DNA from: Pseudoalteromonas sp. R3
GTDB taxonomy: Bacteria; Pseudomonadota; Gammaproteobacteria; Enterobacterales; Alteromonadaceae
Direction of reading: 5' to 3'
Length of the DNA stretch: 64,000 bases
Assembly: GCF_004014715.1 (NCBI RefSeq)
Contig: NZ_CP034834.1
Location: 744,001 to 808,000, forward strand
Shown: positions 54,387 to 62,464 of the stretch, one piece after another
Layout: each line of letters starts with the position of its first letter
How positions within the stretch are numbered: the stretch's first letter is position 1
The notes under the pieces: generated by a model
Database searches by the model: none
What the model was told of the DNA's origin: nothing
Seen by the model: the letters and a program-made list of their open reading frames with translations, nothing else
Program-made: the position numbers and the translations under genes

Positions 54387-55613
54387 CTAAACAATCACCC
54401 CCGGAATTTCCTTACCAAACCCAAGGTCTACGCCACAAGCCTTGGCTGCGGTGTGCAGTACATCGTGCTGGTTGTAGCCAGAGCCGATGTCGCTGACGAC
54501 GCCGCGGTTGATGCGGGCGCCGCCACCTGCGATCAGATAGGCGCAGGGGTTGGCAGAGTGTTTGTCTGCGTGGCCCATGTCGGTGGTTTCTAGTACCACT
54601 GTGCTGTCTAAGATGCCGGCTGCTTTGAGTTTTTGGATCAAATAGGCGCTCAGGCTGCCCAGGTGGCTGCGCATTTCGGTGTAGTACGGATAGTTTGGCT
54701 GGCCGTTACTGCCACCGTGAATGGCGTTGTGATAGTGCCCCTGGAAGTTCAGCTCAGGAATGCGGAACTCGGACTGGTGGTTACCAAAGGCCAGTGATAC
54801 CGAGCTGGTCAGGTTACATTGTAAAGCTGCCACGGCAATGTCTGCTTGCAGCCTTGCCTGCTGACTGAAGGTATCAAAGGTCAACGGGAACTCAGTGTCA
54901 TCGGGGGCAATGCCACAGGAGGAGCCGCCAGAGAGCTCATCTAAACGTCGCTGGGTGTCTGCAATGGCATCGAGATGATCATTCATGCGCTGTATTTCGT
55001 AGCCTGCGAGCCTGTTTTTAATCGCGTTGGCTGCCGACATATGCGCATTCATGATAGGCGTTTTACTGTTGCTGCCCTGGGCGCCGCCAAACACCATTTT
55101 ATACACGGTGAAGGGGTTTTCCTGGAACGGCAAATGATTACGGTTGTCTTTGGTTAAGTGACCCTGGCCATTACTGTGAACGCCTAAGTTCAGATAACGA
55201 AATGGCAGGTTCGGGCCCAGTGCGTTACCCATAGTGACGTCGTAACTGTCACCGCCCCAGTTCTGGGCGAGCAGCACCGGCATACGGCCATGACCCGCAT
55301 TGGAGTGGGCCATATTGACCATAAAGTTACATTCGGTTTTTACCGGCTCATAGCCTGCCGACATCACGCCCAGCTGCATGGTTTCACCGCTGCCTGTGGG
55401 GTTCCAAAGCGACGCAATAGAGCCGCCCGGAATATAAATAGACACGGTTTTATTGGGCAGCCCGGCGTCCATCGCATCGGCATGTCGTGCGTAAAGCAAT
55501 CCTGATACCAGCGGTGATGTGCGGATCAGGGCGGTCGAAATACCCGACGCCATAAACATTTTTAATAAGCTGCGGCGCGATATCGCCATGTTATTTAAAT
55601 GCTCTTTTTTCAT
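54387..55613 (-). CDS. DUF1552 domain protein with Tat signal
   Basis: A 408-residue exported protein. The N-terminus carries a twin-arginine motif SRRSLLKMF and hydrophobic stretch to about residue 45. The mature part shows the DUF1552 pattern (SIYIPGGSIASLWNPTGSG, GHGRMPVLLAQNWGG, HNAIHGGSNGQPNY, LETTDMGHADKHSANPCAYLIAGGG), a family related to sulfatase/alkaline-phosphatase-like DUF1501. Its function is unknown, and it nearly always accompanies DUF1592 cytochromes, as here (30 bases upstream). Third gene of the GEMM-controlled operon. aagaggt precedes the ATG. Confidence 0.88.
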   Translation of the reverse strand: MKKEHLNNMAISRRSLLKMFMASGISTALIRTSPLVSGLLYARHADAMDAGLPNKTVSIYIPGGSIASLWNPTGSGETMQLGVMSAGYEPVKTECNFMVNMAHSNAGHGRMPVLLAQNWGGDSYDVTMGNALGPNLPFRYLNLGVHSNGQGHLTKDNRNHLPFQENPFTVYKMVFGGAQGSNSKTPIMNAHMSAANAIKNRLAGYEIQRMNDHLDAIADTQRRLDELSGGSSCGIAPDDTEFPLTFDTFSQQARLQADIAVAALQCNLTSSVSLAFGNHQSEFRIPELNFQGHYHNAIHGGSNGQPNYPYYTEMRSHLGSLSAYLIQKLKAAGILDSTVVLETTDMGHADKHSANPCAYLIAGGGARINRGVVSDIGSGYNQHDVLHTAAKACGVDLGFGKEIPGVIV

Positions 55614-55643
55614 GTTACTAACCTCTTAATGTTGTGACCCGCA

Positions 55644-58600
55644 TTACTCGCTTCTGGACCAGGCTTTGCGATAACGCACCGACTTGAGCGAGCCAAATTT
55701 CTCCAGCATGGCTCTCGGGCTTTCCTGCATCATGGTGTTGGTCAGTGTGTCGATTTCACACATATAACCGACCTGCTCTGTCTGAGACAGGCGCTTGTCT
55801 TCTTCACTCGTCGGGTCGATTGAGTCATGACCCACACCCATTACGTAGCGGAACATTTGCTGTGGTAAGCAGCTTTGAGCAGAAGACAGGTCGGCTATCA
55901 CCGCACCTAACTGTTTAGTGCCGTTGAATGGCACAAAGTCACTGACCTGAGCGTATTTCTCAGGGGCATAGAGGGTGCCCGAAGCATTGATCACATTCCC
56001 GTTGTTGTCTTGATTGCGGATGTTGCCCACGGCATCAAAGTCTTCCATGCCAAAGCCCATCGGGTTGATGTACTTTTCATGGCAACTTGAACAGGGCTGG
56101 CCTTCGGTCAAGCTGTGGTACTTGAGTCGGTTAGTGGTCGTCGGGTCTTGCAACAAGTCAGACAGCTCGGCAAGCCTTTGCTCTCTGGCTTCAAAGGTAC
56201 CGGCTGGCGGATCGGGCTGATCCTGGCACAGCATACGGCGGCGTACTCTGACCGAGCGTAAGATAGGGTGCGACTCGTCGACTTCTGCCCAACGCGACAT
56301 AAACGCACCATTGGCTAAGATACCCCCACGCTGTGTGGTCTCAACTTTTTGCATGTCATCACCCGATATGCCAGGAATGTTGTAGTGGTTGGCCAGTAAC
56401 TGATTGACGAACGTGAAGTTGGCGGTATACAGCGAGCCAAATTTTTCGTCCGGCTGAGTCATGATGTAGGAGAAGGTCTCATTGATCTCCGCTTTCATGG
56501 CGGGTACCAGATTGGCAAAGCCCGGATAGTGGTCCGGATCTTTACTGGCGACCTCTAAACTGCCTGTGCCCAACCAGCTACCTACAAAGTCACCCAGCAC
56601 CGGTTTGGCTTGCTCTGCCAGGCGGTTCGCATGGGCAATGATATGGGCTTCATCACGCAGCTCATCACGCTCAGCGGCTTGCCACAGAAGCTGATCTGGC
56701 GTTGATCCGGTAAAGGTATAAGACAAGAAGGTAGCCATTTCCCACGAGGTTAGCTCAAAGGCGTCGTAATCCAGCTCTGAGTTATCCGGGTTTGCTTCGC
56801 CCAATTCATGACGATAAATAAATTGCGGCGAAGACAGCAAGCCTTCCAGCGCTAACTGCATGCCCGCTGCAACGTCGTTATTGTTGAAAAATCCGGTTGC
56901 GATCAGTCGATAACTGTCCGCTTCATCCTGCGTTAGAGGACGGCGGAATATCTGCGGCGCTAACTCATCAATCAAACGGTTGGCACAGTCTTCGTTAATG
57001 GCTGCACAACTTAAAGCGGGCGAGTAGCCGTTGTCGGCCACCCATTGTGCGATTTCTTCGGCAACCAGCAGGTAGTTGCTGTAGTTAGAAGGCTGCACAG
57101 CGGCATGGGTATTATTAATGAAAAAGCCCACCTGAGAATCTGGCGACAGGCCGTCTGACACTTCAAAATCAACTCCCAGTAAGTCTTCTACTGTGTTTTG
57201 ATATTCGGTTTGGGTCAGGATTTTCAGCTGTCTTGCACCGTATGCCACAGGCGCGACACCCACATCACAGGTGAGTGGCGCAGGCCACAGGGTTTGCAGA
57301 TATGCCGCGATATCCGTGGCACATTGCTCATCACAGGCACCCGGCGCACCATAAGGCATAGTCGCGGTGATCACATCAATCATGGCCTGTACATCGCGTT
57401 CTGTATTAAGCGCAGGGAATGAGCCCAGACCGCCGCCCTCAGAGCCATGACACCCGGCACAGTTGGTTTTGTACAACTCCATGCCACGAGCAATGGGGTC
57501 GGTTTGCGTGACTGTGATACGGGCAATATTACTGGGCTGGGAGGGCACTGAGTTGTTCAGCGCAATCACCTTGTAATCAAACTCGCCGGACTCCGGTAAA
57601 CCCGATTCATAATAACTGGCGTTAGAGGCAAGCGTAGCGGCGGTGTGCCAGCGGCCATCAAGCGACTTTAAACGCACCAGATAGTTGGTTTCGTTATTGC
57701 TGTTGTCGTACCAGCTTAATTGCGCCTGCGCTTCGGTAGAAAGCACACTGGCGCTGAGCTCGGAAGGCGCAGCGGGTTTGGCCGCCATATCAACCGGCTC
57801 AAAACCATCTTGCTCGGCTGATAAAAAGGTCAGGTTAAAGTAAACCGGTACGGTCTCGCCAATGCCACTCAGGTTAGCGACCACTCGCAGTGCCTCAATA
57901 CCATAGTCCATATCAAAGGTTTTACTGTCGACTATCAAAGGGGTAAGCGTACTGACATTAACATGGCCCGTTGCCAGCTTCACGACCAACACATCCAGGC
58001 TGAGTTCATGGTTAACGCCATGCAGGCTCATCTCGCCGGTAACGGATTGAACCGTCGGGTTGCCCACTTCCAGCGTGCTCAATAGTGCAGGGTCAATCTG
58101 GGTGCTGAAGTACGCCGTTGGCAGTAATTCTGTTTCAAACAGCAAATCCATAACCCGGCTGTTTCTGATATCCACACCGGTAGACACACTATTTAAATCA
58201 ACCGCCAGCGTGACGCGCCCGTCGGCATCAATACTGCCCGATAGCGCAGGAGCAGCGTTATTCTGAGACGCAAACTGGTTCAGCTCTGCCACATGGTCTT
58301 TTTTGACCGACACATAGCTGAGTGAAGACTCAGCTATGTCCAGCGCCCATAAGCCCGTTTCTGTGACCGCATCCGGGGCGTAGTCGGGCCAGAGTTGCTA
58401 CACACATCACCACTGAGGGTAATGGCAACGTCTTCGCTCAGGCCGTTTTTATTGGCAACAAAGCCCAGCCCAAATGACTGATTTGCATGGACTGTATTGC
58501 CTTGTGAGGTGATGGTACAACCCGTGTCGTTACAGTCGAAATTGCCGTTCCAGCTATTTTGCAGGGAGATGCCCTGATTCCAGGTGAGTTCGAGGGACCA

Positions 58601-58813
58601 GTCGTTAATGCTCTGCTCTGAGTCATTTTCTATGACTATCTCGGTTTTAAAGCCATTGTTCCAGTTATCCGGAATGTTGAATGAACACTGTGCTGCCTGA
58701 GCAAACGGCGCGCTTGCGATTAAACTAATACAGGCGGCAAACTTTGCCATGGCCGGTGCTGCAGATTTGCTACGAGTAAAGGTAGAGAATCGTGGTAAAT
58801 TATTGAATATCAT
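55644..58813 (-). CDS. Secreted CBM2-YceI-Fn3-cytochrome c-DUF1592 fusion, frameshifted (one missing base near 58386-58388)
   Basis: Two frames form one protein of about 1056 residues. The first (58813 to 58334) has a signal peptide and a CBM2-like domain (AQCSFNIPDNWNNGF, LTWNQGISLQNSWNGNFDC). One extra C in the run at 58386-58388 continues it as GPDYAPDAVTETGLWALDIAES and into a YceI-like domain, a fibronectin-type-III domain (PAAPSELSAS ... YKVIALN), a cytochrome c (CAGCHGSEG) and the DUF1587/1595/1592/1588/1585 chain of planctomycete-type cytochromes, with CSSCHEKYINPMGFG as second haem or metal site. Strong ribosome site aggaggg. Second gene of the operon; exact function unknown. Confidence 0.85.
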
Positions 58814-58825
58814 TTTCTTTCCCTC

Positions 58826-60625
58826 CTATTGTTGAGCTTCAAAAACTAAGTTAAAGCTCACGGGAACCGCGTAACTGATCACAGATAAATTCGCCAATGT
58901 TCTCAGTGTTTCTATACCTGGCTCTAAACCAAAGTCTGTTGCGTCCAGCACTACGGGGGCAAGGCTTTGCACCATCACCTTAGTGTGCGTCAGGCGGCGA
59001 ACTGCCACGTCTGCTGTCACTTCGGCTATCACGCCTTTGAGGTTGAGCGTGGCGGTCACTGTCTGCTTGTCAGTGCTGCCAATGGGTAAGGCTGTCAGAG
59101 CTGCATAATCAACCGCGAGCAGCACTTCGGCGTGCGGGAACAAGCTGGTATCAAACAGGTGCTCCTTCATTCTGCCGTCCCGGGTGTCATTGCCCGTATT
59201 AACACTGGCCAGATCCAGGGTGAGCCTTGCTGCCCCTTGCTCAGAAATATTGCCACTGAGGTTTTCGAAGGTGTGTGCTTCAACCACGTGCTGTTTTTTG
59301 GTGGAGACAAAATACAGGCTGGAGCTTTGTGGGTTTAACTCAAACGGCCCGGTGATGGGCGCTACATCTGGTTCTGCGACCTGAATGCTGATGGGCTGGC
59401 TGACCGTGGTATTGACCCCGTCATTGACCGTTAATTTAACCGTAAACGTGCCGGTTTGATCGAAAACATAAGCAGGGTTTGGCTCGCTGGATGTATTACC
59501 ATTGCCAAAATCCCAGCTGTAGGTCAGGGTATCGTCGTCTGGATCGGAAGAGCCGCTGCCATCAAAGTTGACTGTTAAAGGACGCTGGCCCGAGGTTACA
59601 GAGGCAGACGCAACGGCCGTTGGCGCATGGTTAATATTGCCATCTGTCGAGCATAACCCGCCTAGCGAAGGCGTAGTAGGGGTGTCATTTTCCTGCGCCT
59701 TTTGGGCATTAAAGCCAAAGTTTAAGCTCTGACCCGGGTTAATGGTGCCGTTGTAGTTCTCATTCACAATCTCATAGGGGTTATTGCCACTGTGATTGCC
59801 ATGCCAGACGCCGGTCAGTTTAGTGTTGTCGGCAAATTCCATCAGCACTTTCCAGCCTGAAATGGCCACGCTTTCGGTGTTGGTGATAGTGACCTTGCCG
59901 CGAAATCCTGAGATCCATTCCTGTTCCACTTCAAAGATACATTGTGCTGATTCTGGCTGAGCTTGTTCAATCGATAGCGAAATTGGTGCTGCCTGGTAGT
60001 CATTGGTGCCGTCGTTGATGGTTAACGATACCTGGTAATCACCCGGCTGCTCAAAGGTATGCTGTGGGTTCATTTCCTCTGAGTTGTGGCCGTTACCAAA
60101 ATCCCACAGATAGCTCACTGTGTCTGAGGCCGAATTGGCAAGCTCGCTGCTGAACTGGATGGTGGCAGGTGCCGTGGCATAGGTGTCAGATGCGGTAATG
60201 GCAACACTGACTTCGTTATTGTCATCCTGCCCGTTGCTTTCGCAAATGCCAGAGAAGGCAGGTGCAACGGCGGTTTGCCCGGCCGCTTTTTGCACGTTAA
60301 AACCAAAAGACTTTGACGAGTTTGGGTTAATCTTTCGGTTCCAGCTGAGGTTCTCGAACTGATAGGGGTTGCTGCCGCCCAGTTGGGCGCGCCAGGCATT
60401 GTTGATTGACTCACCCCGATTAAACTCAAGACCGACCGTCCAGCCATCTAAGGCAACGTCGGAATCGTTATATACCGTGACTTCTGCGGTATAACCGCTT
60501 TGCCACTCATTTTTTACCTTGAACTCGCACTGCGCTGCCAGGCCTGGCATAGCGTGTCCTAAAGCCATTAAACAGAGCCCGACTTTAAAAATCCGGCGCT
60601 GCTTGTTGTATCTATGTTGTCTCAT
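58826..60625 (-). CDS. Secreted CBM2-PKD-CBM2-PKD-YceI protein
   Basis: A 599-residue exported protein. After a signal peptide (FKVGLCLMALGHAMPGLAA) it has CBM2-like domain 1 (about 30-140, KNEWQSGYTAEVTVYND), PKD 1 (YLWDFGNGHNSEEMNP), CBM2-like domain 2 (about 230-335, QEWISGFRGKVTITN), PKD 2 (YSWDFGNGNTSSEPNP) and a YceI-like lipocalin-type barrel (about 430-599). CBM2 modules bind cellulose or chitin; YceI binds polyisoprenoid. I use ATG 60625, with gggga before it; ATG 60649 is the alternative. First gene of the operon, 12 bases before the cytochrome fusion. Riboswitch control by c-di-GMP expected. Confidence 0.88.
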   Translation of the reverse strand: MRQHRYNKQRRIFKVGLCLMALGHAMPGLAAQCEFKVKNEWQSGYTAEVTVYNDSDVALDGWTVGLEFNRGESINNAWRAQLGGSNPYQFENLSWNRKINPNSSKSFGFNVQKAAGQTAVAPAFSGICESNGQDDNNEVSVAITASDTYATAPATIQFSSELANSASDTVSYLWDFGNGHNSEEMNPQHTFEQPGDYQVSLTINDGTNDYQAAPISLSIEQAQPESAQCIFEVEQEWISGFRGKVTITNTESVAISGWKVLMEFADNTKLTGVWHGNHSGNNPYEIVNENYNGTINPGQSLNFGFNAQKAQENDTPTTPSLGGLCSTDGNINHAPTAVASASVTSGQRPLTVNFDGSGSSDPDDDTLTYSWDFGNGNTSSEPNPAYVFDQTGTFTVKLTVNDGVNTTVSQPISIQVAEPDVAPITGPFELNPQSSSLYFVSTKKQHVVEAHTFENLSGNISEQGAARLTLDLASVNTGNDTRDGRMKEHLFDTSLFPHAEVLLAVDYAALTALPIGSTDKQTVTATLNLKGVIAEVTADVAVRRLTHTKVMVQSLAPVVLDATDFGLEPGIETLRTLANLSVISYAVPVSFNLVFEAQQ

Positions 60626-60847
60626 GAGTATTCCCCAGAGCATTGTCATCTGACATGTTGTTTCCCTGCTGTTCTTCGCTGAATAGGCGGTCGACCAGAA
60701 TGAACAGGTTAAACTAGCAAGGGCAAGCTCTGGGACGAGGAAAGACTAAAAGAGGGCGGTATGACAACAGATGCCATAGGCGTGAATGCCAATATGCTAC
60801 GCAATGCGCATACAAAACAACAGTATGCACACTACGCTTCATTTTTA

Positions 60848-60945
60848 CTCGTTGGCATTCAGCAACCCCGCTATCTTAGTATGCACCTTAGACCGGAAGC
60901 TTTGCGTCCCTTCCTTTCGAAAGGTTTGCTATTTTAAGCCTGTCT
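60848..60945 (-). ncRNA. c-di-GMP-I (GEMM-I) riboswitch
   Basis: Read on the minus strand the region has GCAAACC (60929-60923), a six-pair stem CCTTTC/GGAAGG with GAAA tetraloop, then GGGACGCAAAGC (60910-60899), CCGGTCTA and, after the second stem, GCGGGGTTGCTGAATGCC. This is the GEMM-I consensus order (GCAAACC, GNRA, GACGCAAAGC, CCGG-CTA, GCGGGGTT). It lies about 220 bases before the start at 60625. It should sense c-di-GMP and control the operon 60625 to 54387. Gap 60626-61295 has no other feature I can support. Confidence 0.88.
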
Positions 60946-61295
60946 GTGGAAGGTAGCTTAAAATTGCAATAACCACAAAGGCCACACCGCAACTTTCACA
61001 TTATTTGCACATTTCACCTGAGTTAACGCCGAATTGCTGTTTGAAATTTGTCCTCGGGTATTGTGAAGTCCTTTAAATTTAATGATTTATGCTCACTTTT
61101 AGACATGTGCACAATGTGGCTCAATTGTGCAAAAGGGGCAGGAAGTACGTCCTAAATTTTGTCCGGTTATGGTATGTTGTCTGTTTGTGATTGGTGGACA
61201 ATCTTTAAAAAGTCGAACTGCTTATTTTGTGTCAGTGTCGATTTGAAAATAACAGGCATACTGTTTTTTAAGTATTAAATTTTAAGGAGATTAAC

Positions 61296-62012
61296 GTGAG
61301 AGCTTTAGTGCTAATTGGATGCTTGCTGATGAGTTGGAATGCTATTTCTTCTCCCATTCCGGATTTTCCATTTGTAACTGTGACTGGAGAAAGCTCTCGG
61401 AAAGTTACACCTGACACCGCGGTAGTAGGAATAGAGGTTGTTACTTATTCAGAAAGCGCTGATAAGGCTTTTGAAAAACTGAATAATACGGCTGCCAAGC
61501 TTCTATCAATATTGAAAAAATATCAGGTGAGTACTGACAATATTACTGCGCATCAGTTCGCAAAGGATACGAAGCAGGCTCGTGAAAAAAATGGCTACAA
61601 TCGATTAGATATTTTGGGATACGAGTTTACTCAGATTTTTGAAATCCGGTTGGATAAATTAGAACGCTATTCAGAAATTGCTGATGAGGTCAGCAAAATG
61701 GACAATGTAAGAGGTCTGAAAAGCGAATTTGATGTATCAAATCGAGAGGAAATTGAAATTGAGCTAATTGGCCTTGCGGGCAAAAACGCAAAATTGAAGG
61801 CAAAGAAAATGGCACTTGGCTTAGATATTAAATTAGGCTCCGTTTTTGCCATTAATGATACAGGGTCGTACAAATCCTTTTTTGCAACCTTTGGCCTGGA
61901 CAATGACAGAGCCATAGCGTTTGGTATGCCAACCATTGATAGCTCTTTTTTTGTGCCTAAACATATTGAAATATCAAAAACAATAAACGTTCTCTATAAG
62001 TTAACGCCATAA
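61296..62012 (+). CDS. SIMPL domain-containing protein
   Basis: A 238-residue exported protein of the SIMPL (DUF541) family. A signal peptide (LVLIGCLLMSWNAISS) precedes FPFVTVTGESSRKVTPDTAVVGIEV, the hallmark family opening, then the helical SADKAFEKLNNTAAKLLSILKKY and the late NAKLKAKKMALGLDIKLGSVF. Bacterial SIMPL proteins such as BP26 and YggE are periplasmic and of unclear role, some linked to oxidative stress. GTG start at 61296 with aaggaga eight bases before. The stretch from 61.3 to 62.5 kb is more A/T-rich than the rest of the window. Confidence 0.88.
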   Translation: MRALVLIGCLLMSWNAISSPIPDFPFVTVTGESSRKVTPDTAVVGIEVVTYSESADKAFEKLNNTAAKLLSILKKYQVSTDNITAHQFAKDTKQAREKNGYNRLDILGYEFTQIFEIRLDKLERYSEIADEVSKMDNVRGLKSEFDVSNREEIEIELIGLAGKNAKLKAKKMALGLDIKLGSVFAINDTGSYKSFFATFGLDNDRAIAFGMPTIDSSFFVPKHIEISKTINVLYKLTP

Positions 62013-62271
62013 GGTCTGTTGTGGTTTGTCTCTCAGATCTGAAATTAGGCTTTGATAGCAAGGTTACATATTCAGCCATGTGTCTAGAAGTCTTGATAAC
62101 CCTCAATATGCTGGGATAACAAGCTCGCTTTTTTGTATCGGAATCATCCTTGAAAGGTGAGCGTAATGAGAGTTGCTCTGGCATTTCTATGCTAAGAGCC
62201 TCAGCTCCAGCGTATGAGCAGTATAAAAAATAAGCGCTTTGTTTGATTGGTACAAGATGTCTACTTTCCAT
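61957..62271 (-). CDS. Possible small ORF antisense to the SIMPL gene's end
   Basis: A 104-codon frame preceded by an excellent ribosome site (AAGGAGGAAA, directly before ATG 62271). Its product has no signal peptide, family or known motif (HLVPIKQSAYFLYCSY, RYRERLLFL-like end) and overlaps the SIMPL gene by 56 bases on the opposite strand. The ribosome site is the only support, so this is doubtful. Confidence 0.3.
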   Translation of the reverse strand: MESRHLVPIKQSAYFLYCSYAGAEALSIEMPEQLSLRSPFKDDSDTKKRACYPSILRVIKTSRHMAEYVTLLSKPNFRSERQTTTDLMALTYRERLLFLIFQYV

Positions 62272-62464
62272 TTTCCTCCTTATTCATGAATCGCTCAATT
62301 CAGTTTCATAGTTATCAGCACTAATAGATGCACAAGTTAGAAGCTATTCAGTCTGTTTTTTGGTCTTCAAGGTTGATTATTTGGTTGTGTTGTAAGTGTT
62401 ACTTAGTTTAAAAGTGTATCAATTATAAGTACAATGTTCATGGATTATAAAAAAGGAATATACA
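62013..62464. other. Intergenic region before the terminal lipoprotein
   Basis: Contains the doubtful minus-strand frame 62271-61957; otherwise A/T-rich with no feature. The lipoprotein's promoter should lie near 62390-62440. Confidence 0.5.
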
